Shown: positions 52,052 to 61,305 of the stretch, piece after piece
Layout of the letters: the number at the start of each line of letters is the position of its first letter
How positions within the stretch are numbered: position 1 is the first letter of the stretch
Origin: an uncultured Schlesneria sp.
GTDB lineage: Bacteria > Planctomycetota > Planctomycetia > Planctomycetales > Planctomycetaceae
Direction of reading: 5' to 3'
Assembly: GCA_903904835.1 (NCBI GenBank)
Contig: CAIVEI010000050.1
Coordinates: 62,001-126,000 of the forward strand
Length of the DNA stretch: 64,000 nt
Program-made: the position numbers and the translations under genes
The notes under the pieces: model-generated
What the model was told of the DNA's origin: nothing
Seen by the model: only the letters and a program-made list of their open reading frames with translations
Databases searched by the model: none

Positions 52052-54445
52052 ATGAGGTGGCTTGGACTGATTGTCTGTTTTGCGTCGATGTTACTCGCAT
52101 CGCCCGGCATCCTTGCTGCCGATGAGGTCAACGCCGACAAGGATGCCATAGAATTCTTCGAGAAGAAGATTCGTCCTCTGTTGGTAAAACGGTGTTACGA
52201 GTGTCACGCCGCCGATAAATCGGAAGAGAACGGGCACCTGGTGCTGGATGGCCGAGCCGGGCTTCTCGCGGGTGGAACTCGCGGACCCATTCTGATTGCG
52301 GGTAAGCCGGACGAAAGTTTACTCGTCAGTGCGATCCGGTACGGTGATCCAAAACTGCAGATGCCGCCAGAAGGAAAGCTTCCCAACGACGAGATTGAGC
52401 TATTTGTCCGCTGGGTTCAAAACGGAGCGGTCGTCCCGGATTACGGTGACGCCGTGGAAAAAAAAGCCAAAACGATCGACTGGAACGAAGCTCGAAAGTT
52501 CTGGTCGTTTCAGCCACTTACGGTGCACCAGCCACCCGCGATAGCACCGAAAGAGAGAGTGCTTCAGCCGATCGATGCATTCATCCAGACCACTCTTGCA
52601 CAACAAGGGCTGACCCCCTGCCCTCCTGCGGATAAACGGACTGTTGCTCGTCGGTTGTGGTTCGACTTGCTGGGGTTGCCTCCCAAACCCGAAGACGTGA
52701 TGGAATTCGTCGCGGACACCCGGCCTGATGCCTACGAAAGACAAGTTGATCGATTGCTGGCATCGCCCCATTTCGGCGAGCGATGGGCGAGGTACTGGCT
52801 GGATCTGGCTCGGTACACCGATGTGACTCCTTCCTGGCTGAAGAATGCCGACCAGGCCTGGCTATATCGAGACTGGGTCGTTCGAGCGATCAATGCAGAC
52901 GTTCCCTACGATGATTTCTGCAAAAATCAGTTGGCTGCTGACGTGATCGAGAACACCGCTCCCGAAGATTATGCCGCGCTTGGATTGCTCGGACTCAGTC
53001 CGACCTATTGGAAAGAACCGAGGCTCGCGCCAGCCGTCATCGAAGTCATCGTGGCTGATGAATGGGATGAACGAATCGATGCCGTCGCACGCACCTTTCT
53101 GGGTCTGACAGTCGCCTGTGCTCGTTGTCACGACCATAAGTTTGATCCGATTACGACGCGCGACTACTACGCCCTGGCGGGGATGTTTGCGAGTACTCAA
53201 CTGACCGACCGGCCGCTTTTACCGTCGCCATTGGCGGAGGAGATTGTTGAAGCACGGCAGCGTGTCGACAAATTGGAAGAAGCACTCAAAGCAATCAAAG
53301 ATAAGGAATCCGAAGACGCTAAGAAGCTGACGGCCGAGATCGACAGCCTTCGCAAATCGACCCCTCAGTTTGACGCTCGCATGGCACATACCGTTGAAGA
53401 AGCGAGCTTGTACGTGCTTCCGGATGGTCCTGAGATGACAAAGCTCGATATCCGGAAACGTCAGCCGCGAGACCTGCCGATCTTTCGACGGGGGAACCCA
53501 GGGAACCCGGGTGAGATCGTCCCTCGACGGTTCATTGAGGTATTGTCGTCTGGCTCGCCTTCGCCGTTTATTTCCGGAAGCGGGCGTCGTGAGTTTGCCG
53601 ATTCGCTGTTTCATGACGCGAGGGGGCTGACAGCACGTGTCCTCGTGAATCGAATCTGGTCGTTACATTTTGGTCGAGGCCTGGTCAGAACCCCCAGCGA
53701 TTTTGGCATTCAAGGGGACCGGCCAACACACCCGGAATTGCTGGAATGGCTGGCTGCCGAAACCGCTGATGATGGCGGACGTCAAAGCCCGCGGAACTGG
53801 AGACTGAAGCGTCTACACCGCCTGCTTGTCACCTCGGCTACCTATCAGCAATCAAGCGATACACGCCCGACGGCATCGGGACCAACCGCAAGTTCGCGAT
53901 CGAACCAGCTCGATCCCGATAACCACTGGCTGGCTCGCATGAGTCGACGACGGTTGGAGATCGAGCCGTGGCGAGACGTGATGCTTGCGGTCGCGGGTAA
54001 CCTGGATGTCACAATGGGAGGCCCGGCTGCGGAGCTGGATCTGCCGACAAACACTCGCCGGACGCTCTACGGAAAAGTGGGCCGTGACGAACAAAACGAT
54101 ATGCTGCGTTTGTTCGACTTTCCACCGCCGACATCGCACAGTCCGGCACGTGATGTGACCACAACGCCGCTTCAGCAACTGTTTTTATTAAACAGCGAAT
54201 TCGTCGACTCGCAGTCTGGAAAACTCACGGCCCGGCTTCACGCTGATCGACCCGATTCAACCTCGTTAGAGAAAATCGTAGCGTGCTATCAATACTTGTT
54301 TCAGCGAAATCCCAGTGAGGTTGAAATTCAACTCGGAGAACGGTTCCTTACGTTGCCTGATACAACCCAGACACCGGGTGAACGTCGCTGGCCGCTATAT
54401 ATCCAGTCGCTGTTCGGGCTGAACGAACTTTTGTTTGTCGATTAG
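52052..54445 (+). CDS. PSCyt1, DUF1549 and DUF1553 exported protein
   Basis: ATG 52052 (MRWLGLIVCF) is preferred; a GTG nine bases upstream is equally well placed relative to a GGAG. A signal peptide ends near ILAADE. A planctomycete cytochrome C-like domain (PSCyt1, about 30-110) has the haem motif CYECH and a later methionine region (LQMPPEGKLP). DUF1549 (about 155-360) shows RRLWFDLLGLPP, RWARYWLDLARY and CARCHDHKFDPI. A short coiled coil (about 390-430) and DUF1553 (about 500-790; ARVLVNRIWSLHFGRGLV, TPSDFG, QQLFLLNSEFV) complete it. The family is confined mainly to Planctomycetota and relatives, and its role is unknown. The usual DUF1501 partner does not follow; a family B repeat does. 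Confidence 0.95.
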   Translation: MRWLGLIVCFASMLLASPGILAADEVNADKDAIEFFEKKIRPLLVKRCYECHAADKSEENGHLVLDGRAGLLAGGTRGPILIAGKPDESLLVSAIRYGDPKLQMPPEGKLPNDEIELFVRWVQNGAVVPDYGDAVEKKAKTIDWNEARKFWSFQPLTVHQPPAIAPKERVLQPIDAFIQTTLAQQGLTPCPPADKRTVARRLWFDLLGLPPKPEDVMEFVADTRPDAYERQVDRLLASPHFGERWARYWLDLARYTDVTPSWLKNADQAWLYRDWVVRAINADVPYDDFCKNQLAADVIENTAPEDYAALGLLGLSPTYWKEPRLAPAVIEVIVADEWDERIDAVARTFLGLTVACARCHDHKFDPITTRDYYALAGMFASTQLTDRPLLPSPLAEEIVEARQRVDKLEEALKAIKDKESEDAKKLTAEIDSLRKSTPQFDARMAHTVEEASLYVLPDGPEMTKLDIRKRQPRDLPIFRRGNPGNPGEIVPRRFIEVLSSGSPSPFISGSGRREFADSLFHDARGLTARVLVNRIWSLHFGRGLVRTPSDFGIQGDRPTHPELLEWLAAETADDGGRQSPRNWRLKRLHRLLVTSATYQQSSDTRPTASGPTASSRSNQLDPDNHWLARMSRRRLEIEPWRDVMLAVAGNLDVTMGGPAAELDLPTNTRRTLYGKVGRDEQNDMLRLFDFPPPTSHSPARDVTTTPLQQLFLLNSEFVDSQSGKLTARLHADRPDSTSLEKIVACYQYLFQRNPSEVEIQLGERFLTLPDTTQTPGERRWPLYIQSLFGLNELLFVD

Positions 54446-54457
54446 CACAAATTAAAT

Positions 54458-54530
54458 GTTAGCCCGACGCGCAAGCGAGGGATCTTGTCTTTAATTCAAA
54501 GAAGATCTCTCGCTTGTGCTTCGGGCTAAC
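54458..54530. repeat. Inverted-repeat element, family B, copy 2
   Basis: Arms at 54458-54486 and 54502-54530 pair over 26 of 29 positions around a 15-base loop. The outer ends are GTTAGCCCG and CGGGCTAAC. It lies between the convergent DUF1553 and phosphohexomutase genes, 13 bases from each end, and probably acts as a transcription barrier whatever its origin. Confidence 0.9.
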
Positions 54531-54543
54531 GTATGACGCTGTT

Positions 54544-56433
54544 CTAAATCGCCGAAACCAGCCATTTCTTTAATTCGGATTCGAGTTCCACAAGCGACTG
54601 CTGACCCAGCGTCTTTGCTTCACTCAGTGGAAGATCGGGCGAGACGTTGGCGAACAGGTAGAACTTGATCTTGGGTTCGGTTCCTGACGGTCGACCTGCC
54701 AGAGTCACCCGGCATGGGCCGGATTGACCTTCCAGAATCAGCAAATCGCCTGACGGTTGTGGCAGGTCCGCCTGTACGGTGTTGGACGGAAGCGACTTCA
54801 CGACGTGCCGTTGATAGTCCTTGACGGTTTCAAATGAAATCGACCCTAAAGATGCTGGCGTTCGTTCTCTCAGGGCCTGCATCATTTGGGCGATCTGGCT
54901 GCTTCCTGATGCTCCCGGACAAGTCTGGACGAACTGTACCTCGTGGTAGAAACCGTGCCGGACATACAGTTCATCAAGCCGGTCGACTAACGTCTTACCA
55001 GCGGCCTGAAGTTCGCTCGCCAGTTCCAACGCGAAGATCGCCGCGACACAAGCGTCTTTGTCACGACAGTAAGAACCCGCCATATAGCCGACCGACTCTT
55101 CTGCCGCGAAGACGAACTGATCTGGTCCGTTCGCGTCGATCGCCCCGGCGATCCATTTAAAGCCCACCAGAAGATCACGAATGACGCGAACTCCGTAAGC
55201 ATGACCAATTGGAACAAGCATCGGGGTCGTGACGAGCGTTTCCACGAGAAAGTGATCGGCCGTCAGCGTATTGGCGGCAGCTCGTTTGGAAAGAATGTAA
55301 TCCGCCACGAGCGCCCCTAGCTGGTTACCCGTCAGGCAGATGAATTCATCACCTTGAGTCCTGACCGCTACCGCCAGTCGGTCGGCATCGGGGTCTGACG
55401 CCAGCACAAGAGCATGGCCGTTCGCTTTGGCAAAGTCGATCGCTGGACGCAGTGCCTGTGGACGTTCCGGGTTCGGCAAATGGTCAGGGACATTCGGAAA
55501 CGAACCATCCTCAGAACATTGAGGCTCATACAGATCAACAGCGTGATAGCCTGCTTGTAAAATCGAGCGATAGATTGATGAAGCGCCGACACCGTGCATC
55601 GGTGTATAAAGGGCACGAGTCGTCCGTGCCGACGAAAGGCTCAAGGCACAGACTTCGTTGATATAAGCCTGATCGACGTCGAGATCCTTTGACCCCGTAA
55701 GAATCACGATCTTGCCTTCTTTCACGGCAGCGTCGAAATCGACTTTGGGGATTTCTTCGCTGGCGTCGACGCAGGCAATAATCCCTTGATCATGCGGGGG
55801 TAGAACTTGCCCGCCGGTATTCCAATAGGCTTTGAAACCATTGTCGCTTGGCGGGTTGTGCGACGCCGAAATCATCACGCCGGTATCACATTTCAGATAA
55901 CGAACGGCAAACGAGAGTTCTGGGGTGGCACGAGGTTCAGGAAAAAAAAAGACTTGAAAGCCATGAGCGGCCAGGATCGATGCCGTTAATCGAGCAAATT
56001 CCGTTGAGCGGTGTCGCGTGTCACGAGCGACAACAGCTCGCAAGCCCGTAGCATGGGCTTCAGCCCGTGCACCCTGCGTGACATTCGCACCATGCAGGGC
56101 ATCAGGACTGGCCATTCGCTGAACGTAGACCGCCAGTCCATGAGCCGATTCGGCAATCGTACGAGCATTGATAGTGGCCGAGCCGATTTCACTCATTGGT
56201 CCCCGGCGACCACCGGTACCAAACGGGATTCGTTCCCAGAATAAACGATCCAATTCAGCAAAGTTGGCTTCGTCCACGAGTCGCAGAAGTTGATCGAGAT
56301 ATTCGGCATAATAGGGTTCGGACAACCACCGCTTCACGTTGTGCCCGGAAGCCTGCGTCAACTGTCCGCCATGCACCGCGTGATCGACCGAGCTTCGTGC
56401 CGCTTCAATTCTATGAACATTGTCATTTGACAT
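54544..56433 (-). CDS. Phosphohexomutase (phosphoglucomutase/phosphomannomutase)
   Basis: The 629-residue protein has all alpha-D-phosphohexomutase motifs: the phosphoserine loop MISASHNPPSDNGFKAYW, the metal loop LASDPDADRLAVAV, the sugar loop FAAEESVGYM and the phosphate loop RPSGTEPKIKF. It belongs to the longer PgcA/PGM2-like branch. It interconverts glucose- or mannose-1- and 6-phosphates; the divergent manC gene favours a role in mannose-1-phosphate supply. An insertion of about 22 residues (around 109-131) lies just before RAVVARDTRHRS and contains a family C repeat read in frame (residues 121-129). It lies in a surface segment away from the active-site loops. A good ribosome site (GAGGAAG) precedes ATG 56433. 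Confidence 0.94.
   Translation of the reverse strand: MSNDNVHRIEAARSSVDHAVHGGQLTQASGHNVKRWLSEPYYAEYLDQLLRLVDEANFAELDRLFWERIPFGTGGRRGPMSEIGSATINARTIAESAHGLAVYVQRMASPDALHGANVTQGARAEAHATGLRAVVARDTRHRSTEFARLTASILAAHGFQVFFFPEPRATPELSFAVRYLKCDTGVMISASHNPPSDNGFKAYWNTGGQVLPPHDQGIIACVDASEEIPKVDFDAAVKEGKIVILTGSKDLDVDQAYINEVCALSLSSARTTRALYTPMHGVGASSIYRSILQAGYHAVDLYEPQCSEDGSFPNVPDHLPNPERPQALRPAIDFAKANGHALVLASDPDADRLAVAVRTQGDEFICLTGNQLGALVADYILSKRAAANTLTADHFLVETLVTTPMLVPIGHAYGVRVIRDLLVGFKWIAGAIDANGPDQFVFAAEESVGYMAGSYCRDKDACVAAIFALELASELQAAGKTLVDRLDELYVRHGFYHEVQFVQTCPGASGSSQIAQMMQALRERTPASLGSISFETVKDYQRHVVKSLPSNTVQADLPQPSGDLLILEGQSGPCRVTLAGRPSGTEPKIKFYLFANVSPDLPLSEAKTLGQQSLVELESELKKWLVSAI
56047..56073. repeat. 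Short palindromic repeat, family C, copy inside a coding sequence
   Basis: This 27-base unit matches 61306-61332 at 26 of 27 positions. Its core GCATGGGC, loop TTCA, GCCCGTGC forms an 8-bp stem with one G-T pair. It is read in frame by the phosphohexomutase gene as GARAEAHAT. Confidence 0.88.
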
Positions 56434-56829
56434 CTGTTGCTTCCTCTATTCATGATGCCCGCAGAACGAGTGTCGATTATTGTTTGGTCAATCTTCTGGA
56501 TCAATGTGCCACTGCTTGACCGTCGTCGGTCAAGCGGTGCTCTTCATCCGACAAAATGGATAACACACTGCTTCTCCGAAAGAATCCGATGCCGTGGCGC
56601 AGAATCCTGATTGAGAAGTCTGACAAAGCATTGTCGCGACTTCAATGACTTCGAGACCTGTATGCAAAATACAACAATTCGCACTGAAGAGGAAACATTC
56701 GAGCGGGAAACGATCCCCGTGTTAAATGCGGATCAGCTCGAATAATCCAGACGGTTATGATCGCCAGCTTCTTTGAGAGATTCTGGCGAGGTCCACGAAA
56801 TCGAACGAATTTAACGAAAGAATCTTGAA
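56434..56829. other. Divergent region between phosphohexomutase and manC
   Basis: About 400 bases without a gene. A 7-bp inverted repeat (TCGCCAG at 56761-56767, CTGGCGA at 56783-56789) lies 40 bases before the manC ATG and could be a leader hairpin. The two genes probably have separate promoters here; none was clearly recognised. Confidence 0.5.
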
Positions 56830-57909
56830 ATGTTACACGCAGTCATTATGGCAGGCGGATCGGGAACCAGGTTCTGGCCGCAGAGTCGGAGAGAACTACC
56901 AAAACAGTTCTTGCGAATGACGGGGAACCAGACTCTCATTCAGCAAACTGCCGATCGATGTCAGCCTGCCATTTCCCCGGCGCACATCTGGGTCGTCACG
57001 GGGGCTGCTCACGCCGTGGAAACGGCACGACAACTTTCCAACATCCCGGGCAATCAGATTCTGGTCGAACCCTGTGGCCGCAACACAGCCCCCTGTATCG
57101 GTCTGGCGGCCATCGAATTGCTGGCGGCGGACCCTGATGCAATCATGCTCGTCACGCCAGCAGATCATGTCATCAGTCCCACGGAAAAATTTCAACAGGC
57201 TGTCGCACAAGCGGTCAGCCTGATCGAAGCGGAACCTTCAACATTCGTTCTCTTTGGTGTCGAACCGACCTATCCCTCCACAGGTTTTGGATACATCCAG
57301 CGTGGCGAGAGACTGGTGACGACGTCGTGCCCAACCTACCGGGTCAAAAGCTTTAACGAGAAGCCGAATCAACTGACGGCAGCGAGGTTCATGGCAACCA
57401 GCGAATATTACTGGAATTGCGGTATTTTCGTCTGGCGCGCTCAAACGATTCTGGATGCACTGAAAATGTTCTCGCCAGAAATCTTTGAACGGCTGGAAAA
57501 AATCCGTCCGGGTATCCAGACCGGTCATGCCCAGGTTCTGCTGGAGCGAGAATTCCCGCTCATGCCATCAATTTCGATTGACTATGCAGTCCTCGAAAAA
57601 GCGGCTGATCAGGTTTGTGTCCTGGAAGCTCCGTTCGAATGGGATGATGTCGGCAGTTGGCAGGCACTTCCAAGACTCTTTCCGACCGACGGCGATGGAA
57701 ATACGATCGATGGACTCTGTTGCAGTGTCGACTCGTCGGGATGCATCGTCCGATCCGATGCCGAACACTTGATTGCCACGATCGGCGTTAAAGATCTGAT
57801 CATCGTTCATACGGCGACGGCAACGCTGGTCGCCGACAAACGGGATGAAGGGGCGATCAAGAAACTGATTGCAGAACTCGAAAAGCGAGGATTGACTGCT
57901 TACCTCTAA
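56830..57909 (+). CDS. manC: Mannose-1-phosphate guanylyltransferase
   Basis: The 359-residue protein shows the nucleotidyltransferase start MAGGSGTRFWPQSRRELPKQ, the LVTPADHVI metal/sugar segment, SFNEKPN and WNCGIFVWRA. It makes GDP-mannose from mannose-1-phosphate and GTP. The length fits a monofunctional enzyme without the C-terminal isomerase domain of ManC/AlgA proteins from enterics. Its divergent neighbour is a phosphohexomutase that can supply the substrate, so the two probably feed glycan or glycolipid synthesis. The ribosome site is weak (AAAG). Confidence 0.95.
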   Translation: MLHAVIMAGGSGTRFWPQSRRELPKQFLRMTGNQTLIQQTADRCQPAISPAHIWVVTGAAHAVETARQLSNIPGNQILVEPCGRNTAPCIGLAAIELLAADPDAIMLVTPADHVISPTEKFQQAVAQAVSLIEAEPSTFVLFGVEPTYPSTGFGYIQRGERLVTTSCPTYRVKSFNEKPNQLTAARFMATSEYYWNCGIFVWRAQTILDALKMFSPEIFERLEKIRPGIQTGHAQVLLEREFPLMPSISIDYAVLEKAADQVCVLEAPFEWDDVGSWQALPRLFPTDGDGNTIDGLCCSVDSSGCIVRSDAEHLIATIGVKDLIIVHTATATLVADKRDEGAIKKLIAELEKRGLTAYL

Positions 57910-57989
57910 GGTGATCAATGCTGGTGTGGCCTGACGAAACGGCCAAGCGGGTGTCGGGTAATTGTGTTACGCCCTGCGGGTGCAACCCT

Positions 57990-58125
57990 GGGTGGCACGG
58001 TTTTGGAGTCTTCGACAAGGCCGTGTCTTCTTGGATTGATCACGCGTCTCAAGAGCGCGGCTTTTTTTGAAAACGGTAAAACCGTAGCACCCTCTTCGCG
58101 ACTTGCTGTTCCAAAAGCTACTTCG
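57990..58125. repeat. Inverted-repeat element, family A, copy 2
   Basis: It is homologous to 19072-19205: a 32-base block starting at GGTTTTGGAGTC is identical, and ATCACGCGTC is shared in the centre. The terminal arms (57990-58004 and 58078-58092) pair at 13 of 15 positions, and the inner arms are more eroded than in copy 1. It lies between the convergent manC and murD genes. Confidence 0.87.
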
Positions 58126-58151
58126 CCCCCAACAACGCACACATCACGTCG

Positions 58152-59591
58152 TCAGGTCATTTCGTCCGGCCGCGGCTGTCGCGCCGCGTAGTTCCGGACC
58201 AATTCTGCGAACTGTGCACCACGATCGGAAAAATTTCGGAACCAGTCGTAGCTGGCGCAACCTGGCGAAAGCAGGATCACGTCCCCCGGTGCGGAATGTT
58301 CCACCGCCCAATTGAAGGCCGCAACGAACGAGGTCTGTGGCAATGAAACCTCACATCCTTTTGATACATTCCCTTCGATCATTTCGTGTAATGAAACGGC
58401 CGTCTGACCCATCAGAGACACGGATTTGGCTTGTCTTGCAATGGCATCGGCCATGTGGCTGAGATCAACGTGTTTATCGTATCCCCCCGCCAAAAGGACG
58501 ATCGGGGCATCAAAGGCCAATAAAGCCACTTCGGCAGATTCGGGAGTCGTTGCTAACGAGTCATTGTAAAATCGTCGGCCTGCCACTTCGGCGACGAATT
58601 GCAGTCGATGCGGCAACGGCTGGTAATTCTCGATCCCCTGTTGCACGCTTTCGGCATCGGCACCGACGGATACAGACGCCGCAATCGCCGCGAGCGCATT
58701 CGCCACGTTATGCTTCCCCGGCAGTTTGAGCCAATCCATTAGTGGCCAGCGCTCTTCGTCGCCATTAATACGAACGACCCCCTGTCGATTCTCGAAGAAG
58801 ACCCCGTGCTCACCTGGATGATCAAGACCGAATTCCAGCCGAACACCATTCAATGACCAGTTTTTGACATCGGCATCGTCTGCGTTTATTACTGCGGTAT
58901 CCTGCGATGTTTGCCAGCGGAGGATCGCCTGTTTTGCCTGACGATAGTCATCCAGATCAACATGCCAGTCGAGATGATTCGGAGCAAAATTGGTAACGAC
59001 CGCGACATGCGGACTGACTTGTAATCGATTGATGTCGGCCAATTGAAAACTGCTCAATTCGAGCACCACAAGATCGTCTGGCTGAATTTGATCGACCAGA
59101 GGCAACAGGCTTGTTCCGATATTTCCGCCTAACCAGGCTCGACGGCCCGGTTGACGTTGCAGAAATTTCTCAATAATCGAATGAATCATCGCCGTCGTGG
59201 TCGATTTGCCGTTGCTGCCGGTCACGGCAATGACCTTTGCCCGATTCCATTTCCAGAAGAGATTCATTTCACTTGTGGTAGGCACCCCGGCGTTAATGGC
59301 TTCGTTGAGAAACGGACAGTCACGCTTCACCGCCGGGCTCACGACGACCAGATCCGCTGACCGGAAATCACTTTTATCATGATGGCCAAGGACAAGTCGG
59401 TCAGGAGGGGTCTCTTTCAATTCCGCCAGCGAATCAGTCAGTTTTTCAATCGGTCGAAGATCTGTCACCGTGACCAGAGCGCCGCGAGAGACCAGGAACT
59501 TGACCGCGCCAATTCCACCACCAAACGAACCCAGTCCCATCACTAAGACGCGTCGTTGACGATAGTCATCAAAATCGTGATCGAAGATCAT
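58152..59591 (-). CDS. murD: UDP-N-acetylmuramoyl-L-alanine:D-glutamate ligase
   Basis: The 479-residue protein has the Mur ligase order: N-terminal Rossmann-like domain (RVLVMGLGSFGGGIGAVKFL), ATP loop VTGSNGKSTTTAMIH, NFAPNHLDWH, LPGKHNVANALAAIAA, and YNDSLATTPES in the C-terminal domain, then LAGGYDKHVDLSHM and LLSPGCASYDWF. It adds D-glutamate to UDP-MurNAc-L-Ala in the cytoplasm, supporting peptidoglycan synthesis in this planctomycete. Its ATG overlaps the stop of the upstream HAD gene by four bases (ATGA). It lies outside any dcw-type mur/fts cluster, as is usual for planctomycetes. Confidence 0.96.
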   Translation of the reverse strand: MIFDHDFDDYRQRRVLVMGLGSFGGGIGAVKFLVSRGALVTVTDLRPIEKLTDSLAELKETPPDRLVLGHHDKSDFRSADLVVVSPAVKRDCPFLNEAINAGVPTTSEMNLFWKWNRAKVIAVTGSNGKSTTTAMIHSIIEKFLQRQPGRRAWLGGNIGTSLLPLVDQIQPDDLVVLELSSFQLADINRLQVSPHVAVVTNFAPNHLDWHVDLDDYRQAKQAILRWQTSQDTAVINADDADVKNWSLNGVRLEFGLDHPGEHGVFFENRQGVVRINGDEERWPLMDWLKLPGKHNVANALAAIAASVSVGADAESVQQGIENYQPLPHRLQFVAEVAGRRFYNDSLATTPESAEVALLAFDAPIVLLAGGYDKHVDLSHMADAIARQAKSVSLMGQTAVSLHEMIEGNVSKGCEVSLPQTSFVAAFNWAVEHSAPGDVILLSPGCASYDWFRNFSDRGAQFAELVRNYAARQPRPDEMT

Positions 59592-60196
59592 TCGTCACCT
59601 GTTGCCAGTTTGACTAACAGTTTTACGGCCTCGCGAAAATCTCGCAAAATGAAGTCGGCTTCACGCGCATACGTTGGGATTTCGTTTGGTGCAAATAAGA
59701 CACAACGCATCCCGGCTCGCTTTCCCGCCTGAAGATCGAACAGATAGTCTCCGATCACGATGATCTGGTGAACTGGCAGACCCCAACGCTCGGCAATCAA
59801 TCTGACTCCCGCCGGATCGGGTTTGGGAGGAGCATCTTCTCGAGTCACAATTTGAGAAAACGAAAGCCCCCATCGCTTGAGTGTCCTTTCCGTCGATTCT
59901 CGCGAATTACGAGTTAATACGGCTGTTGAAATCCCCGCGTCATTGACGTGGCTGAGAAAATCTAACACTCCTTCAAAAGGGACGGATTCGTCTGCCCCGC
60001 GCAATTCATGCCTGTGCATCACGTCCAGCATCCGATCACGCTCTGCACCGTCCGGGATGCTTGCCAATCCTTCCAGAATTGGAATACCCGTTGGCAAACC
60101 CATCTCGTGCCGCATCGCGTCAAAATCGAGCCGCGAATCGACGAGAGTTCCATCCATATCAAAGATGATTCCACGCACTTGAGGCATGCTGTCCAT
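59588..60196 (-). CDS. HAD-superfamily hydrolase (phosphoglycolate phosphatase-like)
   Basis: The 202-residue protein has the four HAD motifs: FDMDGTLVDSR with nucleophile and acid aspartates, VLTRNSRES, the lysine in PPKPDPAG, and VIGDYLFDLQAGKRAGM. The cap domain is the small helical C1 type, as in phosphoglycolate phosphatases and beta-phosphoglucomutases. The substrate is unknown. It starts 5 bases after the bshB1-type gene and overlaps murD by four bases, so the three genes form an operon. Confidence 0.92.
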   Translation of the reverse strand: MDSMPQVRGIIFDMDGTLVDSRLDFDAMRHEMGLPTGIPILEGLASIPDGAERDRMLDVMHRHELRGADESVPFEGVLDFLSHVNDAGISTAVLTRNSRESTERTLKRWGLSFSQIVTREDAPPKPDPAGVRLIAERWGLPVHQIIVIGDYLFDLQAGKRAGMRCVLFAPNEIPTYAREADFILRDFREAVKLLVKLATGDE

Positions 60197-60200
60197 CGAT

Positions 60201-60920
60201 CTAATGTTTGAAATCCATCATGGTCTTGAACGAGCCGATGCGAACGGATTCGCGATTGGCGAATGGCTCGCCAAACTTGCTCCCAATCGACCAGCCCCAG
60301 TAACGAGCTCGATCACGGATATCGTCGAGAGGTGTGGGAAATTCCTGGCTGCGTCCGGTGATGAACTGACTTTCGTAGCAACGTGCAGAGGCCAGTTTTT
60401 CCTCAATGGAATCACTGATATCGAAAACGAATGCGGGCTGCGGATGAACTCGAAGATGAATACTGAAATAGTAAAAAATCTGTGGTGGGTGAAAGGGCTC
60501 CCCCGGCATATCGGTTCGAGACAACTTGGACCAGAAACGAGCCGCTTCAATCAGGCTTGTCGCCGCGACGTGGTCGGGATGACTGTCCTCCCAATACGGT
60601 GCGAGCAGTATCCGGGGCCTCGTCAAACGAAAAATCGTCGCCAACTGGCGCCGCGCCGCAAGCGTATGTTCCAGAGTCCGATTGGGGAGACCGAGGTTCT
60701 GCCTCCAGTCCAGTTGCAGTACCTTCGTTGCCGCCGCTGTTTCCCTGGCACGAATTTCTGGCGAGCCATGCGGAGTTGGTTCGCCATTCGTCAAATCCAG
60801 GACGCCGACGCGAAGTCCCTGGCGACGGCATGTGACCAGCGTACCACCGACACTGATCTCGGCGTCATCGGGGTGCGGCGCGATGGCCAGGATGTCCAAC
60901 GAGTGTTCCAGCGACTGCAT
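60201..60920 (-). CDS. bshB1: PIG-L/LmbE deacetylase, BshB1 type
   Basis: The 239-residue protein has the zinc-binding motifs of the LmbE fold, APHPDDAEISVGG and HPDHVAATSLI, with BshB1-type context: VLDLTNGEPTPHGSPEIRARET, NRTLEHTLAARRQLA and FYYFSIHLRVHPQPAFVFDIS. BshB1 deacetylates GlcNAc-malate in bacillithiol synthesis. The sequence fits that subfamily better than mycothiol MshB, but bshA and bshC are not in the window, so thiol chemistry is inferred. It is the first gene of an operon with a HAD hydrolase and murD. Confidence 0.87.
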   Translation of the reverse strand: MQSLEHSLDILAIAPHPDDAEISVGGTLVTCRRQGLRVGVLDLTNGEPTPHGSPEIRARETAAATKVLQLDWRQNLGLPNRTLEHTLAARRQLATIFRLTRPRILLAPYWEDSHPDHVAATSLIEAARFWSKLSRTDMPGEPFHPPQIFYYFSIHLRVHPQPAFVFDISDSIEEKLASARCYESQFITGRSQEFPTPLDDIRDRARYWGWSIGSKFGEPFANRESVRIGSFKTMMDFKH

Positions 60921-61036
60921 AAGTATTCATCTCGACACGATTGACGTTTTTTGGGATAACGGCGCTGCCTATCTCCCAAATCCCTGTTTTCACAATTTAC
61001 GCCGAGCTTACCTCCGCAACTGCGTGGAGCCTAGTC

Positions 61037-61303
61037 ATGCTGCGCCGCCATGGTTTGATTCTATTGTCCTTCGCTCTGATTAACGGCCTGTCAATAGGCT
61101 GTTCTACGATGGGCATTAAAAACGGTGTCCCCTATTTTTCCAAGAAGGAACAATGGGAACCGGATGTTGAAGAGGACAAGTGGGCCACCGTCGGCCAACA
61201 AGCGCGAGGCAATCGCGCTCTGGACGACGAGAATGACCCCGTCAAGGGGATCATCATGTCCAAACAAGCACAAGATATCGAGCGGAATCTCGGCTATAAA
61301 TAA
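61037..61303 (+). CDS. Small lipoprotein of unknown function
   Basis: The start at ATG 61037 gives a compact lipoprotein signal (RRHGLILLSFALINGLSIGC, lipobox LSIGC). A longer frame from 60941 lacks features. The mature part of about 65 residues is charged and hydrophilic (KKEQWEPDVEEDKWATVGQQARGNRA, in two stretches) and ends NLGYK. Short secreted lipoproteins of this type occur in planctomycetes, and I know no function. It is divergent from the bshB1 gene and followed at once by repeat families C and D. Confidence 0.8.
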   Translation: MLRRHGLILLSFALINGLSIGCSTMGIKNGVPYFSKKEQWEPDVEEDKWATVGQQARGNRALDDENDPVKGIIMSKQAQDIERNLGYK

Positions 61304-61305
61304 GC

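Noticed and set aside
56761-56789. Riboswitch in the manC leader
   Set aside because: Only a single 7-bp stem is visible, with no conserved aptamer core.
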